Of a stretch of 64,000 nucleotides of DNA, positions 55,550 to 64,000 are shown one piece after another. This DNA comes from Marinobacter vulgaris (GTDB lineage: Bacteria; Pseudomonadota; Gammaproteobacteria; Pseudomonadales; Oleiphilaceae). The translations under genes and the position numbers were made by a program. The stretch spans positions 1-64,000 of the forward strand of contig NZ_QFWX01000007.1 of the NCBI RefSeq assembly GCF_003344045.1. Reading direction: 5' to 3'. Position 1 is the first letter of the stretch, and each line of letters begins with the position of its first letter. The notes under the pieces were generated by a model. It had not been told where the DNA came from. It saw only the letters and a list, made by a program, of their open reading frames with translations, and did no database searches.

Positions 55550-56880
55550 TGAAGTGCTCCATTGGTGCTTTCAGATCGAACGTTGGCGAGAGATATCAGA
55601 CAGGCCACTACTACTGTAAACGCATACTTGCCACTTGAGAACAGCATGTAAGACTCGAAAAAGTTCACTGTAAGCCAGTAGGCAAGAAAACCGATGCCAA
55701 ACAGATATGCCCCGGGCGATAGCGCGTCTTCTCGATAGCTGCGCACAATGAGGCGTGCAAACCAGGCGAGCAGGAGCAGATATAGAAGCAGGCCGACGAA
55801 ACCGTACCTTGCCATAATATCCAGGTAAGTGTTGTGCAGATGTCCAAAATGGTCCCTCAGAGCTGCTGGCAGAGCGCCGGATTCCTGCATGATAACTTCG
55901 CTGCCGTCTGGCCCCCAGCCGAACCAGAATTTTTCTCTTATCCAGGGCAGTGCGTGATGCCAGGAGCGAAGTCTCACGCCTGCGCTATCTGCGGGTAGAT
56001 TGTCAAACTCCCCTGCCAGGGCAAGGGAGATGGTGCCGGTTTCTCTTGTAAAGCGGTCAACGACGCTTGAGCTTGTGGCGGTCCAAAGAATGCCTGATAA
56101 AATCAGGGCAACCAGGGCGGCCGTGATCAGACCTCGGTCCTTTCTGACAGTAGCGTTTCTCTTTCCCAATATTGATGTAATGAGCATCACAATTGCGGCT
56201 ATCGTACATCCAAGCCACACTCCCCGGGTTTGCGTGGCGTACAGAAGGAGAAGGCTCAGAATTGCCAGGATGGTGCCAGCCATCAAAGGCAATGCCGATG
56301 AGCTTACCGCTGTATTGCCGGGCAAGATCAGGCAGCAGGCAAGTATGAGGGTAAGTCCGGCAAGCATGGCTGCGTGTTGGGCATTCATGGCCCCGGCATC
56401 AATTCGTCGGTTTTCGAGGGCCTGGGTGAACTCAGAGAGCCCGTCGCCGGAGATCCAGGGGAGCGCAATCAAGCCAATAACGGCAGATGCACAGAATAAG
56501 GCTGGAGCGTGCCTTTTCCCACTGAGCCAAAATGCAGGCACTATAAAGAGAAACCATTTGGCAATTTCGTCAATTCTGGGTGCGGTCTCAGGCTGGAACC
56601 CATACGAGGTTGCCGAAAAGGAGGCAACCCAGGAGGTTGTCGATACCGCAATCGCGGCCCCCAAACCCAGCAACGGGATGAATAACAGTTTGTTCCGTTC
56701 GCCTTTTGCCAAGGCCAGAAGAGTCAACAGAATCAGCACAGTTTCGGCCAGGCGGCCGATGTAGGGAAGTGACAGCTCGAATAAGGCATAGACCATGCAC
56801 GCGCCAACACCGATAGCTGAAAGGGTGCTCTTCGGATAGTGTGCCAGGGCCTGTAACCTCTGGTTTTTCGGGTTAAACAT
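55546..56880 (-). CDS. O-antigen ligase / polymerase family membrane protein
   Basis: The ATG at 56880 gives 444 residues with about ten to twelve hydrophobic segments. The periplasmic Wzy_C loop has RSWHHALPWIREKFWFGWG and FGHLHNTYLDIMARYGFVG, near residues 310-380. The HxxxxxH-N-x-Y pattern is typical of WaaL/Wzy-like proteins. It could ligate O-antigen to the core or polymerise repeats; sequence alone does not decide. A second protein of this family is at 61,804. The start overlaps the GT9 gene by eight bases. Confidence 0.85.
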   Translation of the reverse strand: MFNPKNQRLQALAHYPKSTLSAIGVGACMVYALFELSLPYIGRLAETVLILLTLLALAKGERNKLLFIPLLGLGAAIAVSTTSWVASFSATSYGFQPETAPRIDEIAKWFLFIVPAFWLSGKRHAPALFCASAVIGLIALPWISGDGLSEFTQALENRRIDAGAMNAQHAAMLAGLTLILACCLILPGNTAVSSSALPLMAGTILAILSLLLLYATQTRGVWLGCTIAAIVMLITSILGKRNATVRKDRGLITAALVALILSGILWTATSSSVVDRFTRETGTISLALAGEFDNLPADSAGVRLRSWHHALPWIREKFWFGWGPDGSEVIMQESGALPAALRDHFGHLHNTYLDIMARYGFVGLLLYLLLLAWFARLIVRSYREDALSPGAYLFGIGFLAYWLTVNFFESYMLFSSGKYAFTVVVACLISLANVRSESTNGALQ

Positions 56881-57934
56881 GGTTCGCGTCCGAATTCGGG
56901 GCAGCGAACGCCTCAGTCCAGCGATCAAGCATGATGGTTGCGTCGGAGGTCTGGATCAGTTTCATGGCCCCCTCAAACTCCGCTCTGGCTCCCCACCGAA
57001 CGGTGTCGACAGTTTTCCCGGTATACCGTTTTATCGCTTCGGGATATCGGTTCACGCACCACGGAATTGAATTATAAGGGCCGGAGCGGTCGGGATTGCT
57101 GGCGGCGTATAACCCAAGGACATCAGTGCCCATGGCGTTGGCAATGTGGGCCGGGCCAGTGTCCGGGGCCACTACCAGGTCTGCCAAATCCAGTATTGCA
57201 GCAAGTTCCTTGAGGGTATCCTGCCCGCACAGGTTGGTTGCGCTCTCTTCCATTGCCTCAACTACTGACCTGCAGAAGTTCTGTTCGTATTGAGAGGGGC
57301 TGCCGACGAGAGTTACTTGCATGCCGTGAGTTTGTACGGCGTAATCGGCAAGTTCGGCGTATCTCTCTGCGGGCCAGTTTCTTAGGGGATGGCTTGCGCA
57401 TGGGCTGATAACCAGGTTCTTTCGATCGACCGCCAGGTGCCTCCTGGCAAGATCGTAATCTGCATCGGCCAGCGGAATCCTCCAGACTGGTGGCGCAGGC
57501 TTCAGCCCGAGAGGCTCGATGAAACCGGCCAGGCAGTCGCGGACATGCTGTCCGCTCATGTCAGGTATCCGTTGGTTGATGAACAGGCCGTGAAGGTCCT
57601 TGCTCTGGGCACGGGCATAGCCAATTCGCTGATTCGCCCGGACGCAGGCGGATGCAAGGTTGGCGCGAAAGGCTACCTGCATGTGCAGTAGCGCGTCGAA
57701 GCGCCTGCTTTTCAGGGTGTTTCGGAGTCGCCTGTAACCGTTAAGCCCCGAGGTTTTGTCGAAAACGATAAACTCAACTCCTGGCAAGTCGCCAATCAGT
57801 TTCGCTTCAACTTTCCCGATAATCCAGGTGATTTGCACACTCGGGATCTGTTGCTGGAGGCTTAAAACAACTGGAACGACATGAGTTACGTCGCCAATGG
57901 CTGACAAGCGCAGGATACAGATTGATAAACTCAA
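56873..57934 (-). CDS. Glycosyltransferase family 9 (heptosyltransferase-like)
   Basis: This 353-residue GT-B enzyme starts SLSICILRLSAIGDVTHVV, the N-terminal signature of heptosyltransferases. The nucleotide-sugar site is LVVAPDTGPAHIANAMGTD and GLYAASNPDRSGPY (about residues 257-290). It probably adds ADP-heptose to the inner core. The initiator is a TTG at 57934. A TATAAT box (minus strand, 58012-58007) is about 73 bases upstream. It heads the four-gene minus-strand run down to 53,700. Confidence 0.88.
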   Translation of the reverse strand: MSLSICILRLSAIGDVTHVVPVVLSLQQQIPSVQITWIIGKVEAKLIGDLPGVEFIVFDKTSGLNGYRRLRNTLKSRRFDALLHMQVAFRANLASACVRANQRIGYARAQSKDLHGLFINQRIPDMSGQHVRDCLAGFIEPLGLKPAPPVWRIPLADADYDLARRHLAVDRKNLVISPCASHPLRNWPAERYAELADYAVQTHGMQVTLVGSPSQYEQNFCRSVVEAMEESATNLCGQDTLKELAAILDLADLVVAPDTGPAHIANAMGTDVLGLYAASNPDRSGPYNSIPWCVNRYPEAIKRYTGKTVDTVRWGARAEFEGAMKLIQTSDATIMLDRWTEAFAAPNSDANHV

Positions 57935-58006
57935 TTTGGCCGCCGAAATTATTGATAAAAAATTATGTTGTGGAGTCGTATGGGTCCACCTTGATAAAGT
58001 CGTGGA

Positions 58007-58012
58007 ATTATA
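58007..58012 (-). promoter_or_regulatory. Candidate -10 box of the GT9-ligase-GT8-kinase run
   Basis: Read on the minus strand, 58012-58007 is TATAAT in an AT-rich segment between the divergent GT9 and kdkA genes. No convincing -35 box lies at the right distance, so this is tentative. Confidence 0.35.
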
Positions 58013-58069
58013 CCTGAGTCACCCTCAATCGTCTTTGATGGTTCCGGGTGCGATGTCGGAAGGTGATCT

Positions 58070-58792
58070 TTGAACGCTCAGTCAGATGATGGAAATGGAG
58101 GCGGCGCAACGCGTCTTTTGGTTACGCCGGGTTGCGCTGACAGAATTACTCCCGAGTGGTGCTGCCCCGCTTACTGGGGAAACGATGCCCGACCGGTGGA
58201 CGCCGGTGGTCGAGGGGGGGCGTGGTTCGCAGCGACGCCGGTTGGCGAGCTAGTGCTTCGCCAGTATCTCCGGGGCGGTTTGATGTCGAAGATATCGAGA
58301 AGCAACTACCTGTTCACAGGATACGATCGCAGCAGATCTTTTTGCGAGTTCAGATTGCTGGAGAAAATGATTGACTTCGGTTTGCCGGTTCCGCAACCGG
58401 TAGCGGCAGTCGCCAGGCGACACCATTGGTTATTTTATGAAGCCGCGATACTGATCAGACGGATACAGGGTGCGAGACCATTACCCGAGGTTAAGCCCCT
58501 GGAAAGCAGCTCGCTTTGGCGTGAAATCGGTCGCGTGATTCGGCGCTTTCATGATTCGGGGCTTAATCACGCTGACTTGAACTGCGACAACATTCTGATT
58601 GCTTCCGGTCAGGTCTATCTGATCGATTTTGACAAGTGCCGGCTATTAGAGACAGCTGCACCCGATGCGCCCTGGAAAAGGGATAATCTTTCCAGGCTCT
58701 GGAGATCGGTGCAAAAGCGTTGCCATAACCTGTCGGATAGGGTCCGGGAAGAGCTGTGGAGCGCGCTGCTTGAGGGTTACCAAGGGGCTTAG
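58070..58792 (+). CDS. kdkA: 3-deoxy-D-manno-octulosonic acid kinase
   Basis: KdkA phosphorylates the Kdo residue of the inner LPS core at the cytoplasmic membrane. The 240 residues contain the RGGLMSKISRSNYLFTGYD segment near residues 70-88, the catalytic loop LNHADLNCDNILI (about 168-180), and LIDFDKCRL. The start is a TTG at 58070 with GGAAGGTG a few bases upstream. The stop overlaps the next, oppositely oriented gene by four bases. Confidence 0.88.
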   Translation: MNAQSDDGNGGGATRLLVTPGCADRITPEWCCPAYWGNDARPVDAGGRGGAWFAATPVGELVLRQYLRGGLMSKISRSNYLFTGYDRSRSFCEFRLLEKMIDFGLPVPQPVAAVARRHHWLFYEAAILIRRIQGARPLPEVKPLESSSLWREIGRVIRRFHDSGLNHADLNCDNILIASGQVYLIDFDKCRLLETAAPDAPWKRDNLSRLWRSVQKRCHNLSDRVREELWSALLEGYQGA

Positions 58793-59523
58793 TGGTTTTT
58801 TGTTTGCTTCAGCCTGCGGTTATGGCGGCGTTGCCAGTATCTCATGCTGGCGGAGATAATCGCTTTCTGGCCACGGCTGTAAGTCGTTTTTTTGTCATAA
58901 TGGCCAATGAATGCGGCAAACTGAGGCTCAGTGAGGCCACCCTCGATACCAAGCTTCGCAAGCTCCTTGCCGATATTGAAGAGCATAAGTGGATTGCGAC
59001 TATGAAAGACTCGAGCCCGGCCAAAGTCAATGAAGCCAATATCCCTGTCTCGAAGGCTCGTGAAAATGAAGTTTTCCTTTTGTGGGTCAAGGGTAACAAC
59101 CAGCCTCGAGTGGAAAGAAGACAGAAGATCAGCCAGTCTTTCAATGTCGCTGTTTGAACGCCATTGCACACCAGAACCCGGTAAAAGGCTTCGTACATGG
59201 AGAATGCCGGTGACATTCGCTGAATGTTGCACGGTTATAAAACCGGCTGATTGCGGCACATTCAATCCCCGGAGACGCACCAGGGCCCTGTGTTCCCGCT
59301 GCCATACCTTTCGGTAGTCCTTGCGACCAGGGAAATGACAGTAGCGTTTGGCCACGTAACCGGTCGGACTGAGAAATACTTCACGAAGTGTTCTGTGGAT
59401 CCACCGTTCGCGAACCCGCTCGAGTGGAATGGCATTGATGCCTGGAGCCAGTGCCCCCTCTTGTTCCAGGAAGGAAATTTCATCCGGATGCCAGGCCGGG
59501 GGACTTTGAACACTTCGATTCAT
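58789..59523 (-). CDS. LPS kinase-like protein (InaA/WaaP superfamily)
   Basis: The ATG at 59523 gives 244 residues starting MNRSVQSPPAWHPDEISFL. A frame extension upstream overlaps the divergent GT4 gene and is rejected. Kinase-like motifs are VTLDPQKENFIF (Asp-x4-Asn) and IGFIDFGRARVF (about residues 160-190). The residue before the catalytic Asp region is not the usual His/Gly. An N-terminal basic segment has KRYCHFPGRKDYRKVWQRE. Substrate is unknown; context points to LPS. It is convergent with kdkA. Confidence 0.72.
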   Translation of the reverse strand: MNRSVQSPPAWHPDEISFLEQEGALAPGINAIPLERVRERWIHRTLREVFLSPTGYVAKRYCHFPGRKDYRKVWQREHRALVRLRGLNVPQSAGFITVQHSANVTGILHVRSLLPGSGVQWRSNSDIERLADLLSSFHSRLVVTLDPQKENFIFTSLRDRDIGFIDFGRARVFHSRNPLMLFNIGKELAKLGIEGGLTEPQFAAFIGHYDKKTTYSRGQKAIISASMRYWQRRHNRRLKQTKNH

Positions 59524-59589
59524 GTTATTCTCAGTTTTTTTCCGCTGGCTGGAGAGGCAGCCCTTAAACTCTCGAGTGTCACGATTATA

Positions 59590-60687
59590 ATGCAACCAAA
59601 AGTTCTTATCATCACGGATCGTTCCGATCTGGCAGAGACGCAATTGATCATAGGCCTGGCGGCCCTGCCGCTGCCAGTGACAGTAATGGCTAACGATACA
59701 GGCCCCAATTACCGGCTGTTGCTCGATGCCGGGGTGCGAGCTATTCCTTTGCGACTCGCTGGTCGGTTTGATCGGTCGGGGACTAGGGCCATTCGCCGGG
59801 AACTTGAGTCCGGCGGTTATACCGTTATCTATGGATTTAATCCCCGAGCCATTGCTTGCGGGTTAAGGGCCAGTCGAGGGCTGAAGGTCAAGGTTATGGG
59901 ATATAGAGGAGTGATTGGGAATGTTGGCCTACTGAAGCCCGAATCGTGGATTACTTTTCTGCACCCCCGGCTTGATCGGGTGGTCTGTGTTTCCCGCGCC
60001 GTTCAGCGTTATTTTGAAAGCCTTGGCTGGGGGCCGTTCAAACTTCGTGAAGGCAAAGCCGTCACGATCTATAAAGGGCACGATTTATCCTGGTATGAAG
60101 CACCGCCAGCCGATCTGGATTCTTTCAAGTTCCCTGCCGGCGCATTTGTTGTTGCCTGTATTGGCAGGGATCGTCCTGGCAAGGGCTTCGCAACGCTGAT
60201 TGAAGCAATGGAACATGTGCCGGAAACATCGCCGCTCCATCTGTTGCTGGTTGGTGAACTCCAGGGTAATCCGGATTTAGCCCGCCGAGTAGAGACGAGT
60301 CGCCACCGCGACCGGATCCATTTCGCCGGTTTTCGCAATGATGCGCCTCAGGTGGCAGGAGCCTGCAGTGCCCTGGTTCTGCCTTCCGAAAGTGAAGGGT
60401 TGCCGCGGGTGGTGATTGAGGCAATGGCTTACAGTCGTCCGGTGGTGGTTACAGAAGTGGGAGGTATGCCGGAGTTGGTTGATGATGGGGTGGAGGGATT
60501 TGTGGTGCCCGTTCGGCACCCACAGGCGCTGGCCCAGGCTTTGGTGCGCCTGGCGAATGATCCGGAGCTTGCCACTTGGATGGGTGAGTGCGGCAGACAG
60601 CGAATCGAGAGGGACTTCTCCATTGAGTCAACAATCCGCCAGACTGCCAGCCTGATTCAGGAGCTAACCGATGAGCTCAAAGTATGA
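59590..60687 (+). CDS. Glycosyltransferase family 4 (GT-B)
   Basis: The ATG at 59590 gives 365 residues starting [19 protein letters not shown]. The C-terminal half carries the GT4 signature: [32 protein letters not shown] and [19 protein letters not shown] with the E-x7-E pair (about residues 275-285). The frame is open further upstream, but that part is antisense to the kinase gene and is not homologous. The last bases overlap the next gene (ATGA). It probably adds a sugar to the core or O-chain. Confidence 0.88.
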   Translation: MQPKVLIITDRSDLAETQLIIGLAALPLPVTVMANDTGPNYRLLLDAGVRAIPLRLAGRFDRSGTRAIRRELESGGYTVIYGFNPRAIACGLRASRGLKVKVMGYRGVIGNVGLLKPESWITFLHPRLDRVVCVSRAVQRYFESLGWGPFKLREGKAVTIYKGHDLSWYEAPPADLDSFKFPAGAFVVACIGRDRPGKGFATLIEAMEHVPETSPLHLLLVGELQGNPDLARRVETSRHRDRIHFAGFRNDAPQVAGACSALVLPSESEGLPRVVIEAMAYSRPVVVTEVGGMPELVDDGVEGFVVPVRHPQALAQALVRLANDPELATWMGECGRQRIERDFSIESTIRQTASLIQELTDELKV

Positions 60688-61778
60688 GGCGCTATCTTTT
60701 CTTTGTAAACCAATCCTACGCTTACGCCATTCTGAGGCCGCTACAAGACGAGATAACCAGGCGGGGTGACGAGGCAGCATGGTTCATTGCTGGCTGTAGC
60801 GCCGGGACACTGGAGTTCTCCGAGACCCGGCTGCACAGTCTTGAGGAGGTCAAGAACTACAATCCAGACGCTGTTTTTGCGCCTGGCGACTGGGTGCCGC
60901 CCTCGTTCCCAGGCCTGAAAGTCAAGATTTTCCATGGCTTTCCTATCAATAAAAGAGGCATGAACCCGGCAAGGCAGTCCCACTACCGTATTCGTGGCTG
61001 GTTTGATCTCTATTGCACCATGGCGGAGGTGGACACAGAGCGTTTTGGAATGAAAGCCGTCGAGCACCCGCACTTTATGGTAAGGAAAACCGGTTGGCCA
61101 AAGCTTGACGCGGTTCTCAGGCCAAGCCGGACTTTTGCCAAAGAAGACCTGTTCAATCAGCCAGAGCTGCCCGTGGTGTTCTACGCATCCACCTTTTCCG
61201 AAGGCGTTTCGTCCGCACCCTATCTGTTAAAAACTCTGGAGAATCTTCGGGACTCGGGCAGATGGAACCTGATCGTGACTCTCCATCCGAAGATGTCTAG
61301 AGAAATTGTCTCGCAGTACCGGCACCTTGCGGGAAATCGATGCCTTTTCCTGGAAAGCACAGAAGACTTCGTGCCTTACATGCGGCTTGCAGATGTCATG
61401 CTTTGCGACACGTCTTCAATAATGTATGAGTTCATGGCCCTCGATATTCCGGTCGTCACCTTCCGGACTCGCATGCCTGGGCCTGAGGTTATAAACGTTC
61501 AACAGGCCGAAGAGATCGAGCTCTCGCTTAACCAGGCGCTGGGGAATCATGATCACCTCAAAACTGCCATGCGGGCATTTTTCGGATCCTTGCATGCCTT
61601 TAACGACGGACACTCTTCGCGGCGGGTGCTTGATGCCGTTGAGGACATTCTTGATAACCCGCCGCGGCTGAGGAAAAAACCATTTAACCTGCTGCGCCGG
61701 CTCAGGCTGTGGTGGAAATTCCGGAGCGAGCAGGCCAAACAGGCCCGCATAGATCGAGGGCTGAGTCGCGATAACTAA
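60684..61778 (+). CDS. CDP-glycerol glycerophosphotransferase-like protein
   Basis: This 364-residue GT-B-type protein has features of the teichoic-acid TagB/TagF-like family (PF04464). These are [15 protein letters not shown] (about residues 91-105), [30 protein letters not shown], and the signature [19 protein letters not shown] (about 236-254). A basic C-terminal tail suggests membrane attachment. In Gram-negative bacteria such proteins can transfer glycerol phosphate or act as sugar transferases; the substrate here is unknown. It overlaps the GT4 gene by four bases. Confidence 0.78.
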   Translation: MRRYLFFVNQSYAYAILRPLQDEITRRGDEAAWFIAGCSAGTLEFSETRLHSLEEVKNYNPDAVFAPGDWVPPSFPGLKVKIFHGFPINKRGMNPARQSHYRIRGWFDLYCTMAEVDTERFGMKAVEHPHFMVRKTGWPKLDAVLRPSRTFAKEDLFNQPELPVVFYASTFSEGVSSAPYLLKTLENLRDSGRWNLIVTLHPKMSREIVSQYRHLAGNRCLFLESTEDFVPYMRLADVMLCDTSSIMYEFMALDIPVVTFRTRMPGPEVINVQQAEEIELSLNQALGNHDHLKTAMRAFFGSLHAFNDGHSSRRVLDAVEDILDNPPRLRKKPFNLLRRLRLWWKFRSEQAKQARIDRGLSRDN

Positions 61779-61803
61779 AGGCCACCGGCGATGATTGCAA
61801 TAA

Positions 61804-63795
61804 TCAACCTCGCATTCGACGCTCGGTTCGGGTCAGCGTCCACAGACCGGCATATTTGTTGAATGAGCCCTGAGCGTAGGTCACCGCGACAAGATATCCG
61901 ACGGCGCCATCGAGAAAACCAAAACGTATGAAGTAAACCTGGACAAAGGTCATGATGCCACGGATGGTAGGGTAAATCAGCGATCGCGTGCGCTTGCCCC
62001 TACGGTATTTCTGTTGCGAACCCAGCCATGCATACTTGGCGCTTTTTTCAAGGGCATGACCGAAATTGCGATGGGTGTAGTGGGTTAGCCTTCCCCGCAT
62101 CGTTTTGACGACCCTTCCGCGGGGTAGCAGAATTTTCTCATGCACCAGGGCATCAGAAAAGCGAACGCCTTCCTTACGGAAAAGTCTCAGGGGGGCCCGG
62201 CCACTGCGGCCAAAGTCCAGACGTTTTCCGTAGATTGTTACAGCCCAGGGCAGCTTGTAGGCATCTGCACGGGCATCGGCGAGGGTGTGGTTGATTTCTC
62301 TGGCCAGCTCCGGGGTTATGCGTTCGTCTGCATCAATCGACAGTACCCAGTCTCCAGTAGCACGCTCGAGAGCCCGCTGTTTCTGTATGCCGAACCCCGG
62401 CCAGTCGGTCTGCTCGACAACGTCCGCGTATTGCCTCGCAAGCTCCACCGTGCGGTCGCTGCTGCCACTGTCCAGGACGATGATCTCATCGGCGATCAAT
62501 CTCGCGGACTTCAGGCAATCGACAATGTGATCCTCTTCATCTTTGGTAATCACCGTTGCGGACACCTTTACTGCGCGCTGGCGGGTGTAGGATGCTGAGA
62601 GCGCGTTGAATAGTGCGGCAAAGGTTGCGGACACGGACAGAAGGTAAAAAGTCAGAAACAGGCTCCGGTCCAGCGTGGCTTCGGTCAGTCCAAAGATCAG
62701 GTAGCTGGCGGGAATCATTGCCCCGCCTCCGGCAAGACAAGCAATTTCAAGATTGCCAGAACGCACAAGACGTAGCGCTGTGACCAGGGGTATAAACATC
62801 AGAAAGATCCAGCTAAGGATGCCTGGAAGGCCCTTGGTCGCGGCCTGTTGCATGGTATCGTTATGGGCGTGGTCAGTGCAGCAGTCACGGAAGGCTTTGG
62901 ATTCCTGCGCCTCAGCGATTTCGTGATAGCCGCTCAAGCCGGCACCCAACAGGGGATTCGCCACGAAAGCTGATCCTGCTACTTTCCAGGCCTGCAACCG
63001 AAGTTCTAGGCTTTTATCGAGGTTGCCTTCAACCAGAGCATCAAGACTGTTAGTGAAGCGCTCGCTATTCATGACGGATAAGGTGCCGACCATCGCCAGG
63101 ACAATTATGCCCGGGATGATCAGTTTACGTGGTATCAGAAACAGCAGCAGTGCAAGTGCGGCGGGCAGGGCAATCAGGTTACTGCGCGTTTGGCTCATTA
63201 GTGCAATGGCAAGAGTGGCGAGTCCCACGATAACCGCAAAAATGGCCAGTTTGCCGCGCCGTGCTGCCTTGAAGTAAAACCCGCCAATCAGGCACAGCAG
63301 CGACGTCAGCATCGCCAGATTGCCAAACTGGATTGGGTTGATTCCGGCACCAAAACGTAGCCGCCAGAGCACATTCAGGTTGCCCGAGAGGTCAATTACA
63401 TGCAGCGCGAACAATCCGATGACCACCAGACCGCCCACCACAAATGCCGAAAACACAGTGGTCGCCCGAACACGGGCGGCAATCAGGGCAATGGCGATGG
63501 GCCAGAATAGGATGAGGCGGGCGTGGGTGCCGAGGGTTTTGCCGCCTTCATACTCAAACCCTTCGAAGGCCCAGCTCAGCAAGCTGACCAGCACAAAGAA
63601 CCAGAATGCAAAGTGCAGAAGGCGCAATTCTTTGGGGGTGTCCCAGTTCCTGCGCGGCATTTCTTTTTTCCAGATGGCGTAGCCGCCCAGGACGGCCAGC
63701 AACAGCGCGACACCGGCCAGGATGCTGGACGAAGCCAGTGCCCCGCCCAGGCCAGCAACAGCCAGGCCATGGGTGATTCTGTGTCTGATGTTCAT
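61804..63795 (-). CDS. Fusion of O-antigen ligase-like and WaaE-like GT2
   Basis: This 663-residue chain starts at the ATG 63795. A TTG at 63804 would add three residues. Residues about 1-410 are a polytopic O-antigen ligase/polymerase-type domain, with about twelve hydrophobic segments and a Wzy_C loop (LRLQAWKVAGSAFVANPLL, CCTDHAHNDTMQQAATKGL). Residues about 416-663 are a GT2 domain like WaaE: VSATVITKDEEDHIVDCLK, IIVLDSGSSDRTVELA, DWPGFGIQKQRALE and DWVLSIDADERI with the metal-binding DAD. The frame is continuous through the join. It starts two bases after the end of the LpxL-like gene. Confidence 0.85.
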   Translation of the reverse strand: MNIRHRITHGLAVAGLGGALASSSILAGVALLLAVLGGYAIWKKEMPRRNWDTPKELRLLHFAFWFFVLVSLLSWAFEGFEYEGGKTLGTHARLILFWPIAIALIAARVRATTVFSAFVVGGLVVIGLFALHVIDLSGNLNVLWRLRFGAGINPIQFGNLAMLTSLLCLIGGFYFKAARRGKLAIFAVIVGLATLAIALMSQTRSNLIALPAALALLLFLIPRKLIIPGIIVLAMVGTLSVMNSERFTNSLDALVEGNLDKSLELRLQAWKVAGSAFVANPLLGAGLSGYHEIAEAQESKAFRDCCTDHAHNDTMQQAATKGLPGILSWIFLMFIPLVTALRLVRSGNLEIACLAGGGAMIPASYLIFGLTEATLDRSLFLTFYLLSVSATFAALFNALSASYTRQRAVKVSATVITKDEEDHIVDCLKSARLIADEIIVLDSGSSDRTVELARQYADVVEQTDWPGFGIQKQRALERATGDWVLSIDADERITPELAREINHTLADARADAYKLPWAVTIYGKRLDFGRSGRAPLRLFRKEGVRFSDALVHEKILLPRGRVVKTMRGRLTHYTHRNFGHALEKSAKYAWLGSQQKYRRGKRTRSLIYPTIRGIMTFVQVYFIRFGFLDGAVGYLVAVTYAQGSFNKYAGLWTLTRTERRMRG

Positions 63796-63797
63796 GC

Positions 63798-64000
63798 CTA
63801 GCAAGTCCGGTTCGGGTAATAGGGGTTGATTTCACCGGGAGGTCTGTGCCGCATACGCTTGTATTCCCACTGATACTGCTCAGGAGCTTCCCGCACCACT
63901 GACTCGATGGACTTGTTCAGGGCCGTGGTGGCGGTTACCGGGTCGGGGTCGGCAATGCCAGGTTCGCACTCACGAATCACCAGCCGGAATCCCTGTCCGT
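63798..64000 (-). CDS. Lipid A acyltransferase (LpxL/HtrB-like), C-terminus (partial)
   Basis: The window ends inside this minus-strand gene. About 67 C-terminal residues are visible, reading GFRLVIRECEPGIADPDP, then NKSIESVVREAPEQYQWEY and KRMRHRPPGEINPYYP. ESVVREAPEQYxWxxKRF-like sequence followed by RPxGE is characteristic of the C-terminus of lauroyl/myristoyl acyltransferases that add secondary acyl chains to lipid A. It is directly upstream of the ligase-GT2 fusion gene, two bases away. Confidence 0.85.
   Translation of the reverse strand, partial: GQGFRLVIRECEPGIADPDPVTATTALNKSIESVVREAPEQYQWEYKRMRHRPPGEINPYYPNRTC

Noticed and set aside
57991..58014. TTGATA/TATACC promoter for kdkA
   Set aside because: The spacer is only 12 bases, too short for a sigma70 promoter.
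59251..59589. A 113-residue N-terminal extension of the GT4 gene
   Set aside because: It is antisense to the kinase gene at 58,789-59,523 and the conserved GT-B fold begins at the ATG 59590.
1..64000. CRISPR arrays, insertion sequences, prophage, tRNA and rRNA genes
   Set aside because: I saw no regularly spaced direct repeats, transposase or integrase motifs, terminal inverted repeats or cloverleaf-like sequence; a covariance-model scan would be decisive.

Overview
This is a chromosomal segment of a gammaproteobacterium. The closest gestalt I recognise is Marinobacter or a near relative. That is inferred from gene content and order (S10-spc-alpha ribosomal cluster, uvrA, YajR-type MFS, ssb, MSHA pilus cluster, ntrC-ntrB-DUF4124-glnA, typA, CYTH / K+ channel / glnE, then a lipopolysaccharide region), not from a database match. 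Most of the window is ordinary chromosome with dense genes.

Bases 1-13,930: the tail of tuf, then the S10, spc and alpha ribosomal operons in canonical order, including secY, rpmJ and rpoA. Clear sigma70-like promoters precede rpsJ and rpsM, and a strong terminator follows rplQ. The rpsJ-rplC gap carries a short sequence that looks like domain I of 23S rRNA, in the region that E. coli L4 binds. I regard this as the most interesting regulatory observation in the window.

Bases 14,012-19,043: uvrA (minus strand), a divergent YajR-like transporter, and ssb with its terminator.

Bases 19,165-35,655: a 16-gene MSHA-type type IV pilus cluster on the plus strand, in the order mshI-J-K-L-M-N-E-G-F-B-A-C-D-O-P-Q. 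Most genes overlap or abut. MshI is a PilM+PilN-like single chain, MshE has the c-di-GMP-binding N-terminal motifs, and MshQ carries an 18-residue tandem repeat. The distal half (mshA to mshQ) looks more AT-rich than its surroundings.

Bases 35,733-41,285: a nitrogen-control block on the minus strand (glnA, a DUF4124 protein, ntrB, ntrC). Candidate sigma54 promoters and NtrC enhancer dyads lie upstream of both glnA and ntrB. GlnE, the adenylyltransferase acting on GlnA, is encoded at 48,546, so several nodes of the nitrogen circuit are present.

Bases 41,286-52,455: typA, a proline iminopeptidase, dtd, a porin with a PHO-box-like element, a CYTH phosphatase, an RCK potassium channel, glnE and ilvE.

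Bases 52,493-64,000: a lipopolysaccharide core / surface glycan region with genes on both strands. It has a probable DUF6165 protein, a methyltransferase, three different LPS-kinase-like proteins (one KdkA), GT8, GT9 and GT4 glycosyltransferases, a CDP-glycerol glycerophosphotransferase-like protein, two O-antigen-ligase/polymerase-like membrane proteins (one fused to a WaaE-like GT2 domain), and the C-terminus of an LpxL-type lipid A acyltransferase at the window edge. I found no tRNA, rRNA, CRISPR array, insertion sequence or prophage.
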